DNA of 51,705 nucleotides from Bacteroidota bacterium (lineage in GTDB: Bacteria > Bacteroidota > Bacteroidia > Flavobacteriales_D > Crocinitomicaceae). Where the stretch lies: contig CANCJF010000004.1 in assembly GCA_947378245.1 (NCBI GenBank), forward strand, positions 1 to 51,705, given 5' to 3'. Shown piece after piece: positions 37,520 to 45,626 of the stretch (position 1 is its first letter; every line of letters starts with the position of its first letter). Below the pieces are notes generated by a model. The model made no database searches. It had not been told where the DNA came from and saw only the letters and a list, made by a program, of their open reading frames with translations. A program made the position numbers and the translations under genes.

Positions 37520-38920
37520 ATGAGAACGAAATACATTGATCTTATTGATCAAACCTTTGATTTTCCACAAGATGAATTCAACTTGCAGGATGATCGTTTG
37601 ATTTTCCACGGAATCGATTTGATGCGATTAATTGAACAATATGGAACGCCATTAAAGTTCAATTACCTTCCTCAAATTTCGTATAACATTCAACGTGCGA
37701 AAGGTTGGTTTCGCGAAGCCATGAATAATTTAGGGTATGGTGGAAACTACTATTACTCCTATTGTACTAAAAGTTCCCATTTTTCATTCGTATTAGATGA
37801 GGTATTACACAATGATGTACATATAGAAACATCATCAGCGTTTGACATTGATATTGTACGAAAATTATATGACACTGAAAAATTAAGTGCGGGAAGATAT
37901 ATTATTTGTAATGGTTACAAACCAAAAAAATACATCGATAATATTACCAAATTAATGGCAGAAACAGATTTGAAAGTTATTCCTGTCATTGATAATGTGC
38001 AAGAAGTAACGGATTTAATTGAAAGTACTGCTGATTTATCAAAAGACATTCAAATAGGAATACGTGTCGCTTCGGAAGAAGAACCAAAATTTGAGTTCTA
38101 TACTTCTCGATTAGGAGTACGTTATCGAGAGATATTACCTTTATACAAAACGATAGTTCAAGAAAATCCACGTGTAAAAATTAAGATGCTTCATTTCTTT
38201 ATTAATACCGGGATTAATGATACGGCCTATTATTGGAATGAGTTAACAAAATTACTTCGTGTTTACTGTGATTTGAAAAAAGTGTGTCCAGAGTTAGATT
38301 CATTGAATATCGGTGGTGGATTCCCAATCAAAAAATCCTTGCAATTTGATTTCGACTACGCCTATATGGTGAAAGAAATCTTAACGCAAGTAAAAAGAGT
38401 TTGTTCGGATAATGATATCCCAGAGCCTCATATTTTTACAGAATTCGGCTCGTTTACCGTAGGGGAAAGTGGAGGAGCAATCTTCAATATCTTACAACAA
38501 AAAAAGCAAAACGATAGAGAACGTTGGAACATGATTGACTCTTCGTTCATGACCAACCTTCCAGATACATGGGCAATTAACCAACGTTTTATCATGTTGC
38601 CAATCAACCGTTGGAACGATGATTACGAACGTGTATTGTTAGGAGGATTGACCTGTGACAGTGATGATTATTACAATTCAGAACAACATTCCAATGCTAT
38701 ATACCTTCCGAAATTTAATAAGAATAAACCCTTGTATATTGGTTTTTTCAACACAGGAGCGTACCAAGAAACAATCGGTGGATTTGGAGGATTGAAACAC
38801 TGTTTGATTCCTGAACCAAAACACGTGCTTATACGTCGCGACGAGAATGGAAAAATCAAAACGGAACTATTCTCGGAAGAACAAACGGCTGCTGATTATT
38901 TGAAGATATTAGGGTATTAA
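37520..38920 (+). CDS. speA: Arginine decarboxylase of the Bacteroidota type
   Basis: A 466-residue fold-type III PLP decarboxylase, probably making agmatine for polyamine synthesis. The Schiff-base lysine lies in YYYSYCTKSSHF. LNIGGGFPIKKS is the glycine-rich phosphate loop. FTEFGSFTVGESGG carries the PLP-contacting glutamate region, and LGGLTCDSDDYY has the catalytic cysteine-aspartate pair. At ~466 residues it is shorter than the E. coli biosynthetic SpeA but matches the short form annotated as SpeA in Flavobacteriia. The start is the ATG at 37520; a TTG two codons before is in frame. Substrate is inferred. Confidence 0.82.
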   Translation: MRTKYIDLIDQTFDFPQDEFNLQDDRLIFHGIDLMRLIEQYGTPLKFNYLPQISYNIQRAKGWFREAMNNLGYGGNYYYSYCTKSSHFSFVLDEVLHNDVHIETSSAFDIDIVRKLYDTEKLSAGRYIICNGYKPKKYIDNITKLMAETDLKVIPVIDNVQEVTDLIESTADLSKDIQIGIRVASEEEPKFEFYTSRLGVRYREILPLYKTIVQENPRVKIKMLHFFINTGINDTAYYWNELTKLLRVYCDLKKVCPELDSLNIGGGFPIKKSLQFDFDYAYMVKEILTQVKRVCSDNDIPEPHIFTEFGSFTVGESGGAIFNILQQKKQNDRERWNMIDSSFMTNLPDTWAINQRFIMLPINRWNDDYERVLLGGLTCDSDDYYNSEQHSNAIYLPKFNKNKPLYIGFFNTGAYQETIGGFGGLKHCLIPEPKHVLIRRDENGKIKTELFSEEQTAADYLKILGY

Positions 38921-38932
38921 AATAAATTAAGG

Positions 38933-39008
38933 TCACCTCCCTCGGTCCCTCCTCAAGGAGGGAAGGCGAACAATGTTTCCCTCCTTGAGGAGGGATTAAG
39001 GGAGGTGA
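38933..39008. repeat. Long inverted repeat between speA and the aldehyde dehydrogenase
   Basis: Two 32-base arms (38933-38964 and 38977-39008) pair with about four mismatches around a 12-base loop. The arms contain TCACCTCCCT and CCCTCCTCAAGGAGGGA, themselves partly palindromic. It looks like a dispersed intergenic element; it may also end the speA transcript. Confidence 0.7.
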
Positions 39009-39027
39009 AAAATTACCTAGATCTTCT

Positions 39028-39035
39028 TAACTTTG
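39028..39035 (+). promoter_or_regulatory. -7 element of the aldehyde dehydrogenase promoter
   Basis: TAACTTTG matches TAnnTTTG exactly and is 20 bases before the ATG at 39056. It excludes the longer in-frame start at 39005. Confidence 0.5.
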
Positions 39036-39055
39036 TCCTATTATATTTTACTACC

Positions 39056-40498
39056 ATGATAAAACTACAAAACTTCATCAACGGTAATTACATTGCACCA
39101 ACAAGCAATGAATACATCGATAATTTCGAACCTGCAACGGGTCAAGTATATTCCCTTATCCCAGATTCGGATGAGAGAGATGTAGAAATGGCTGTGCAAG
39201 CAGCTGAAAAAGCGTTTCCGATTTGGTCGAAAATGAGTAGTGAAGAGCGGAGTAAAATTTTAGTAAAGCTTTCTGAAGGAATAGAAGCACGCATGGATGA
39301 ATTTGTGCAAGCAGAATCGAGAGATAACGGTAAACCAGTTTCTTTGGCTGCGCATGTAGACATTCCAAGAGCTGTGTCTAACTTTCATTTCTTTGCTACT
39401 GCAATTACTCATTTCGCTTCCGAATCCCATTACATGGAAGGAGAGGGGATCAACTTCACCTTGCGTAAACCGATTGGTATTGTAGGCTGTATTTCTCCGT
39501 GGAACTTACCTTTATATTTATTTTCATGGAAAATAGCTCCTGCCTTAGCTGCTGGAAATTGTGTGGTTGCTAAACCATCTGAAATTACGCCATATACAGC
39601 GTATTTGTTAGGTCAAGTTGCTAAAGATGCAGGCATGCCAGACGGCGTATTAAATATTTTACATGGCTTAGGATCTAAAGTTGGAGATGCCATTGTGAAA
39701 CATAAAAAAATCAAAGCGGTTTCGTTTACAGGAGGAACAAAAACTGGCGAATATTTAGCGCGTACTGCTGCTCCAATGTTCAAAAAATTATCTTTAGAGT
39801 TAGGTGGTAAAAATCCGGTAATCATTTTTGACGACTGTGATTTTGATGAAATGTTGAGCACAACAATCCGTTCTTCATTTGCGAACCAAGGTCAAATTTG
39901 TCTGTGTGGTTCTCGCATTTTTGTGCAACGCACCATCTATGATAAATTTAAAACAGCTTTTGTAGAAAAAGTAAATAAAGCAATTGTTTCTAATCCTACG
40001 GATCCAAAAGCGAACATGGGTGCCTTGGTTTCTTTACCGCATTTAGAGAAAGTACTTTCGTATGTGGAATTAGCAAAAGAGGAGGGAGGAACCGTATTGA
40101 CTGGAGGGACACGTGTTCAGTTAGAAGCTCCGTATGACAATGGTTACTACATGCGACCAACCGTAATTGAAGGCCTGGCATTCGATTGTCGTACCAATCA
40201 AGAAGAGATTTTTGGACCAGTTGTTACCATCACACCATTTGATACCGAAGAAGAGGCATTAATGATGGCGAATTCTACCGAATATGGATTACAAACTACT
40301 TTATGGACAAACGACTTGAAACGTGCACACCGCATAGCCGACGAAGCCCAATCTGGAATTGTTTGGATTAATTGTTGGATGGTAAGAGATCTGCGCACAC
40401 CTTTTGGAGGGACAAAATCTTCTGGTGTTGGCCGTGAAGGAGGTTGGGAAGCCTTACGTTTCTTTACAGAACCTAAAAATGTCTGTATTAAATATTAA
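39056..40498 (+). CDS. Aldehyde dehydrogenase, probably 2-aminomuconate 6-semialdehyde dehydrogenase
   Basis: A 480-residue NAD-dependent aldehyde dehydrogenase. It has the oxyanion asparagine in ISPWNLPLY (N150), the general base in LSLELGGKN (E248) and the nucleophile in NQGQICLCG (C282). The C-terminal RDLRTPFGG arginines (R444, R447) and R105 correspond to arginines that bind the carboxylate in 2-aminomuconate and 2-hydroxymuconate semialdehyde dehydrogenases (ALDH8-like group). With kmo and kynU in the same window, this points to the kynurenine pathway after ring cleavage. 2-Hydroxymuconate semialdehyde is an alternative substrate. It is monocistronic. Confidence 0.75.
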   Translation: MIKLQNFINGNYIAPTSNEYIDNFEPATGQVYSLIPDSDERDVEMAVQAAEKAFPIWSKMSSEERSKILVKLSEGIEARMDEFVQAESRDNGKPVSLAAHVDIPRAVSNFHFFATAITHFASESHYMEGEGINFTLRKPIGIVGCISPWNLPLYLFSWKIAPALAAGNCVVAKPSEITPYTAYLLGQVAKDAGMPDGVLNILHGLGSKVGDAIVKHKKIKAVSFTGGTKTGEYLARTAAPMFKKLSLELGGKNPVIIFDDCDFDEMLSTTIRSSFANQGQICLCGSRIFVQRTIYDKFKTAFVEKVNKAIVSNPTDPKANMGALVSLPHLEKVLSYVELAKEEGGTVLTGGTRVQLEAPYDNGYYMRPTVIEGLAFDCRTNQEEIFGPVVTITPFDTEEEALMMANSTEYGLQTTLWTNDLKRAHRIADEAQSGIVWINCWMVRDLRTPFGGTKSSGVGREGGWEALRFFTEPKNVCIKY

Positions 40499-40527
40499 TT
40501 GACAATTGATAATTAACAATTGACAAT
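40499..40527. repeat. AATTGATAATTAACAATTG-type intergenic repeat, copy 1
   Basis: A run of overlapping short palindromic units (ACAATTGATAATT and AACAATTGACAAT) directly after the aldehyde dehydrogenase stop. A similar run is at 41465-41500. Such runs are common low-complexity spacers in Bacteroidota genomes. Confidence 0.5.
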
Positions 40528-40634
40528 CTTATTTAGAAATAATAAAAACTAGAGTTACGAAAGAAAAACTTTTGTGATTAGGAAATAATTTATGGGTAAG
40601 GATTCTTATATTTACCTTTTAAACAAGTTGATAG

Positions 40635-41453
40635 ATGATTACAAACGTAGATTTAATTGATGTTAAAGAATTAACAAGTATAGTTCAAGAGAAGTATAAT
40701 GAAGATTTTTCTGAATTTGCTACTACTGCGTATCGACGAAGAGTTGAAAAAGCTGGGAATGATTTGCGAATTCCTACAATGAGTGTTTTGTTGGAAAAAA
40801 TCAAAACCGATCCAGCGACTTTTCAAAAGTTTAAAAAACAATTAATTATCCCTACCACAGAGTTTTTTAGAGACCCTTCTTTTTGGAGAAAATTAAGAGA
40901 AGAAATAACAAAAAAACATAAAGCAACTGCTTTTAGAGTTTGGGTTGCTGGTTGCTCTTCAGGAGAAGAATTGGTTTCTCTTGCTATTTTATTGAAAGAA
41001 TTAGATATTTACGATAATAGTAAAATACTCGCGACTGAAATAACCGACCAAGTTTTTGCGGATATTAAAATGGGGAATTTTGAGGCTAGAAGTATCGAAA
41101 CAGGAGAAAGTAACTATGAGCGTTTTGAAGGTAAAAAGAAGTTTGCTGATTACCTTAAAACTTCAAATGGTATTACAACTATTGATACGTCATTGCTTTC
41201 TAATGTCACTTTCCAAGCTTCATCAGTCGATCTATCGGAAGTTACAGGAAAATTTGATTTAATCCTTTGCCGTAACGTTTTCATCTATTGCAATCTTAAT
41301 TTGCAAGATAAAATGATTAAAAGCTTTGAACAGCGTTTATTCCCATCTGGATTATTCGCTATCGGAGTGAAAGAATCCTTAAATTCTTCTCGTTACAAAA
41401 ATTCTTTTTTAGTGGTTTCGGAAGAAGAAAATATTTTCAAAAGCAAAATGTAA
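40635..41453 (+). CDS. CheR-type protein-glutamate methyltransferase
   Basis: A 272-residue CheR homologue. The N-terminal helical domain (about 1-75) precedes the SAM-binding domain: TEFFRDPSFW, then VWVAGCSSGEELVSLAILL (SAM motif I; the usual EEPYS reads EELVS here), and FDLILCRNVFIYCN. It should methylate glutamates of a chemoreceptor-like protein. The next gene is a HAMP-GAF-PAS protein with glutamate/glutamine-rich coiled coils, an obvious candidate substrate. No cheB, cheA or cheW is in the window. A -7-like TACCTTTT lies at 40613-40620. Confidence 0.88.
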   Translation: MITNVDLIDVKELTSIVQEKYNEDFSEFATTAYRRRVEKAGNDLRIPTMSVLLEKIKTDPATFQKFKKQLIIPTTEFFRDPSFWRKLREEITKKHKATAFRVWVAGCSSGEELVSLAILLKELDIYDNSKILATEITDQVFADIKMGNFEARSIETGESNYERFEGKKKFADYLKTSNGITTIDTSLLSNVTFQASSVDLSEVTGKFDLILCRNVFIYCNLNLQDKMIKSFEQRLFPSGLFAIGVKESLNSSRYKNSFLVVSEEENIFKSKM

Positions 41454-41464
41454 TTCAGTTAATA

Positions 41465-41500
41465 ATTATCAATTGATAATTTACAATTGATAATTGATAA
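41465..41500. repeat. AATTGATAATT-type intergenic repeat, copy 2
   Basis: Four overlapping AATTGATAA or AATTTACAATTG units between cheR and the sensor gene, related to the run at 40499-40527. Its ends do not form a convincing terminator. Confidence 0.45.
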
Positions 41501-41537
41501 ACTGATATTTGTCATATTTTATGCTATTCGCCTAATC

Positions 41538-41545
41538 TATCTTTG
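41538..41545 (+). promoter_or_regulatory. -7 element before the HAMP-GAF-PAS sensor gene
   Basis: TATCTTTG matches TAnnTTTG exactly and lies 20 bases before the ATG at 41566, so the sensor gene can be transcribed apart from cheR. Confidence 0.5.
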
Positions 41546-41565
41546 ATTATGTAAAGTATAGCGCT

Positions 41566-43773
41566 ATGTTTAAAAATATCAACACTAAATTAAATCGTAA
41601 GTTCTCTGTTGTTTTTGGAGTGATAACGATTACCGTTTCTACCTCTTATTTGCTTAATTTTTGGTTTAATAGTACGTTAAAAAGCGATGCTGTTGTAACG
41701 GAATTAGCTGCTCAAAATAAGATATCTGCTCAAAAAATGGAGATGCAATTAACAAAGTTGTACTATGCAAACGAGGAAGAGAGTATTGAAACATTAAAAA
41801 ATGAAATTCAGGAGACTTCCATTTCTTTTCGTAAGAATTTAGCAGTCATAAAATTAGGTGGTGATTATTACGATGAAGAAGAAAAAGTAGTTGTCAAACC
41901 AGCGATAGAAACTACCTTGAAAAATGAAATTTCAGAAATTGAGTCTGTTTTTGGTGGTTTAATGCAAAAAGTAAACATCATCATAGATCAATCTAAATAT
42001 GTTCGATTAAAAGCTTCTGATACACTTAAAACATCGAAGGTTCGATTGATTAATCCTGTTTTTGATGAAACTTTTACGAAGTTGAATATTTATTTAAAAA
42101 ATAATGATTTAATTGCTGACAATCAGGATTTACTTAACATTTTAAGTAAAAAATCAAAAGAAGGTAAAAAGTTTTTCGTGGAATTAATGATTTTCTTGTT
42201 GATTACAAATGTGTCTTTGATATTCTTAACTTATTTATTCTTAAGAAGAAATTTAAAACCAATAGAAAGTATTACAGATTATGTAACTCGTTTGTCGGAT
42301 GGAGAATTACCAAATGATATCCACACGAAGTCAAAAGATGAAATCAATGAGATTGCATTGGCAGTAAATAAGTTGGGGTCAAATATCAATGCAGCTAGTT
42401 CATTTGCGGCAAGTATTGGAAGTGGAAATTTGGAAACAGACATTGTCGTTTTTAACAATCACGGAAAATTGTCTGAATCCTTGCGTTCAATGCGAGATAG
42501 TTTGGTTAGTGTAGCCGATGAAGAAGCAAAAAGAAATTGGGCTACAGAGGGATTTGCAAAATTTGTAGACATCATCCGATCTACAGATAATATCGAAGAG
42601 TTTTATAATAATATTTTAGGGAATTTAATTCGTTATTTAAAAGTAAATCAGGGCTACCTGTACATTGTCAATGATCAAAATACGGTGGAGCCATTTATGG
42701 AAGTTCAGGCAGTGTACGCGTATGGGAAGAAGAAATACTTAGAGGACAAAAAGACCGCTCATTATAAAGAGGGATTAATAGGTCAAGCATGGTTTGATAA
42801 AGAAGCTTTATATTTTACGGAAATTCCAGATAATTATGTCTATATAACTTCTGGTGTTGGTGAATCGTTGCCAAAAGCTTTATTAATTGTTCCACTCGTA
42901 ATTAATGAAGTAGTGGTAGGTGCTATCGAGATCGCTTCCTTTAAAGAACTACACCAATACGAAATTGATTTTGTATTTAAATTAGGAGAAACAATTGCTG
43001 GCGCAATACAGAATGTAAAAGTAAGCGAACGAACACGAAAATTGTTAACTGAATCCCAAGAACATACGGAACAAATGCGCGCTCAAGAGGAAGAGATTCG
43101 TCAAAACATGGAGGAGATGCAAGCGACCCAAGAAGAAATGGAACGTGCACAACGTGCGATGAAACAAGCGTTGGATTCAGCTAAAATTAAAGAACAAGAA
43201 GCAATCGCTATTCAAGAAGATTTTGAACACCAAAAAAACAGAATTCAAGCGGAATTTGACGTGCAATTAGCAATCATCAATGAAACAGCAATTGTTTCTA
43301 AAACAGATTTGCGAGGATATATTACGTATGTGAATGATATGTTTTGCGAAGTTGCTCAATATACACGGGAGGAATTAATTGGTCAAAATCACAATATTGT
43401 TCGTCACCCAGATATGCCTGCAGCTGCTTTTGAAGATGTTTGGAGAACAATTAGTTCTGGAAAAATTTGGAAAGGTCAAGTAAAGAACAAGAAGAAAGAC
43501 GGCTCTTATTATTGGGTTCAAGCAACAATCTCTCCAATTATCGGTGAAAACGGTAAACCTGTTGAATATATGGCGGTACGTTATTTAATTACGGATATGA
43601 AAGACCAAGAAGTTTCAAATATCCAACTTATCGAAACAATGCGTGCACAAGAAGAAGAAATTAAACAAAATTTAGAGGAAATTCAAACTACGACTGAAAA
43701 ATTGGAAGCAGTAATCAAAGACTATAAAGAAAGAGAAGAAAAATTACTACAAGAATTAAAAAACAAGGGGTAG
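41566..43773 (+). CDS. Membrane HAMP-GAF-PAS sensor without a known output domain
   Basis: A 735-residue inner-membrane protein. TM1 about 13-34, a helical periplasmic domain (35-203), TM2 about 204-226, HAMP (227-305), GAF (335-485), a long coiled coil (490-570), an Aer-like PAS domain (568-680, with QNHNIVRHPDMPAAAFEDVW) and a final coiled coil (684-732). The sequence MRAQEEEIRQNMEEMQATQ occurs in the first coiled coil and nearly again (MRAQEEEIKQNLEEIQTT) in the last. There is no MCP signalling tip and no kinase domain. Beside cheR, the Glu/Gln-rich coils may be methylated. Ligand and partner are unknown. Confidence 0.8.
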   Translation: MFKNINTKLNRKFSVVFGVITITVSTSYLLNFWFNSTLKSDAVVTELAAQNKISAQKMEMQLTKLYYANEEESIETLKNEIQETSISFRKNLAVIKLGGDYYDEEEKVVVKPAIETTLKNEISEIESVFGGLMQKVNIIIDQSKYVRLKASDTLKTSKVRLINPVFDETFTKLNIYLKNNDLIADNQDLLNILSKKSKEGKKFFVELMIFLLITNVSLIFLTYLFLRRNLKPIESITDYVTRLSDGELPNDIHTKSKDEINEIALAVNKLGSNINAASSFAASIGSGNLETDIVVFNNHGKLSESLRSMRDSLVSVADEEAKRNWATEGFAKFVDIIRSTDNIEEFYNNILGNLIRYLKVNQGYLYIVNDQNTVEPFMEVQAVYAYGKKKYLEDKKTAHYKEGLIGQAWFDKEALYFTEIPDNYVYITSGVGESLPKALLIVPLVINEVVVGAIEIASFKELHQYEIDFVFKLGETIAGAIQNVKVSERTRKLLTESQEHTEQMRAQEEEIRQNMEEMQATQEEMERAQRAMKQALDSAKIKEQEAIAIQEDFEHQKNRIQAEFDVQLAIINETAIVSKTDLRGYITYVNDMFCEVAQYTREELIGQNHNIVRHPDMPAAAFEDVWRTISSGKIWKGQVKNKKKDGSYYWVQATISPIIGENGKPVEYMAVRYLITDMKDQEVSNIQLIETMRAQEEEIKQNLEEIQTTTEKLEAVIKDYKEREEKLLQELKNKG

Positions 43774-43783
43774 AAAAAATGTG

Positions 43784-44076
43784 CGACTCCGCTGGAGTCG
43801 TGCAGTTTCATCAGCTTGCCTTTGGCAAGCTAGGTGTGACCTCTCTGAGGTCAGCTAGATTTATTCATTCAAAAAATTGCTTTCATTGACTCAGTAGTAG
43901 TAGTGACCTGTTTAATAAGTCTTATTGTGCTTGACAAAGTGAAGTATTTCTTCTCAATCCGACCTCAAAGCAGTATAAATATAATTAAAATGGCTAGTAA
44001 TTTCTTTTTATGACTCCGTAGGAGTCACATATTGCTTGCTGCAAGCAAGCATAAATAAACGACTCCAGAGGAGTCG
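43784..44076. repeat. Cluster of six short perfect hairpins
   Basis: This 311-base gene-free gap between convergent genes (43774-44084) holds six perfect hairpins with 7-8-base stems and 1-3-base loops. They are at 43784-43800 (CGACTCC/GGAGTCG), 43813-43831 (AGCTTGCC), 43837-43853 (TGACCTC), 44011-44027 (TGACTCC), 44032-44048 (TTGCTTGC) and 44060-44076 (CGACTCC). Three share the GACTCC stem with different loops. The outer ones may end transcription of the flanking genes. Confidence 0.75.
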
Positions 44077-44084
44077 CACCTTGC

Positions 44085-45497
44085 TTATATCTTCACACTC
44101 AACGTAAAATAATAGGCATTCGTTGAATGGTTAAATTCTAATTTCCCTCCCAAATATTCTACTAATTTCTCACTGATCGGAAGACCTAATCCAAAGGTGT
44201 CCACTCCGGAGAGGGATGGGTTTGTGGAGGTATAAGTCGGATGGGTTATTGCTGAATGCTCTTTTTGGATGCTTTTCACTTCAAAATACAGAATACTATT
44301 GTTTATTTGACTACGCATACTCGATACAGAAATTAGTATTTTACTATCTTTTGCAATTAATTTTAAGGTACTACTCAGTAAATTATTAAGTATAATTGAA
44401 ATTTTTACTGCGTCAATGTTGATTTCAGCTGGTAAATCTTTCTCTACCTCGAAATCTAAAAATACATTTTTTGATATGGCATGAAAATAATGCGAAGCCA
44501 AAACTTCTTGGATTAAATCGACCAAGTTTGTCGTATTCACAGTTGTTGACTCTTGGTATTCAATTAATCTTTCATCATTTAACGCTTCATCGATTAAGAT
44601 ATTGATACTTTGACATTGATGTTTTAAGGTGTTTAATTCAATGCGTTGTTCTCCTGTTAAAGTAGAAATTACTTCTGGTGAGGAAATAGATGAAATGATT
44701 TTATATAAAGGAAATATGATTTCAGAAGAAAAATGGTTGATGAACGTGTTTTTTAAATCTAAATTTCGCTCGATAATTTTCTTTTCTTTTTTGATGATTT
44801 CATTTTCTATTTGTGAACTGATATCGGTAATGAAAATAAGAACAGAATGGGTTGAAGCATCTACCTCTTTTAATTTTGTAAGTTGAACCAATCCACGCTT
44901 TACACTATTTATATCAAAAACATGTTCAAATTGTAAATGTTGTGCTTCAGATAAGTAAAAATTATCGATTTTGGCACTTAGTTCTATATCAAAAATACGA
45001 TAAGAAGCTAAAGTGTCAATCGAATCATCGGGTAACTCAAAAAAACGATTAAAGGAAGAATTGTATGTCTCGATAGTACGTTTTAATGGCTCAAACACAC
45101 AAAATGAAATCGAAGTAGTTTGAAATATATCCCTAAACAATAGATTTTTAGTGAATTGTTTAGTTTCGTTTTCAAAAATGGTATGAATACCCAAAGAAAT
45201 AGCATCTAAATCATCTTCTATTTCTTCATTTACTAAGGTAGAAGCAACGGATTGTCCGTCAATTCTATGGGTGACTTGTTTTAGTATAAATTGTTGTTTT
45301 TGTAGCGTCTTTAAATGAGCTTCATACAAAAGATTTGCTTCTTTTTCTAATTCAATAATCACGTCTTCCTCGGAAGTTAGTGTTGGACAGGAAGAATTGG
45401 ACATACGTTTTAATAAAGTTAAGACGTTTGTCAATTTTGGATTTCCTAAGTCATAGGAAACGAATTGTTCCGTAGTGAATTTATTAGTAAGCTTCAT
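44085..45497 (-). CDS. Degenerate PAS-histidine kinase (probable pseudokinase)
   Basis: A 470-residue soluble protein: N-terminal helical part (1-115), a PAS-like domain (about 120-230), a dimerisation helix region (about 240-305) and an HATPase-like domain (about 325-470). The phosphoacceptor box reads INHFSSEIIFPLY, with serine (S258) where SHE normally has histidine. The N box reads ILNNLLSSTLK, with the second asparagine lost. The DxGxG motif (G1) cannot be found, but the G2 loop DTFGLGLPISEKLVEYLGG is kept. It probably cannot autophosphorylate and may act as a binding or regulatory partner. It is divergent from the bilin/B12 operon and shares its promoter region. Confidence 0.75.
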   Translation of the reverse strand: MKLTNKFTTEQFVSYDLGNPKLTNVLTLLKRMSNSSCPTLTSEEDVIIELEKEANLLYEAHLKTLQKQQFILKQVTHRIDGQSVASTLVNEEIEDDLDAISLGIHTIFENETKQFTKNLLFRDIFQTTSISFCVFEPLKRTIETYNSSFNRFFELPDDSIDTLASYRIFDIELSAKIDNFYLSEAQHLQFEHVFDINSVKRGLVQLTKLKEVDASTHSVLIFITDISSQIENEIIKKEKKIIERNLDLKNTFINHFSSEIIFPLYKIISSISSPEVISTLTGEQRIELNTLKHQCQSINILIDEALNDERLIEYQESTTVNTTNLVDLIQEVLASHYFHAISKNVFLDFEVEKDLPAEINIDAVKISIILNNLLSSTLKLIAKDSKILISVSSMRSQINNSILYFEVKSIQKEHSAITHPTYTSTNPSLSGVDTFGLGLPISEKLVEYLGGKLEFNHSTNAYYFTLSVKI

Positions 45498-45510
45498 AAT
45501 GGGTAAATTA

Positions 45511-45549
45511 TACGTATCAAATATACGTATTATTTTGATTGATTACGTA
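45511..45549. promoter_or_regulatory. Three TACGTA palindromes in the divergent promoter region
   Basis: TACGTA occurs at 45511-45516, 45524-45529 and 45544-45549, each followed by T, between the degenerate kinase and the bilin/B12 operon. A fourth copy lies at 49074-49079, just before the large histidine kinase gene. They may be binding sites for a shared regulator. Confidence 0.45.
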
Positions 45550-45626
45550 TTAATTTTTGTAATTTTATTCTTTAGTATCTTATTTATCAGTATTTTTACT
45601 AAATAGTTAATCATTACCTTTTTTAA

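Noticed and set aside
41566-43773. The GAF domain of the HAMP sensor as the bilin-binding photoreceptor
   Set aside because: The GAF region (335-485) has no cysteine-histidine chromophore motif, and the gene is outside the pigment operon, so bilin attachment there is not supported.
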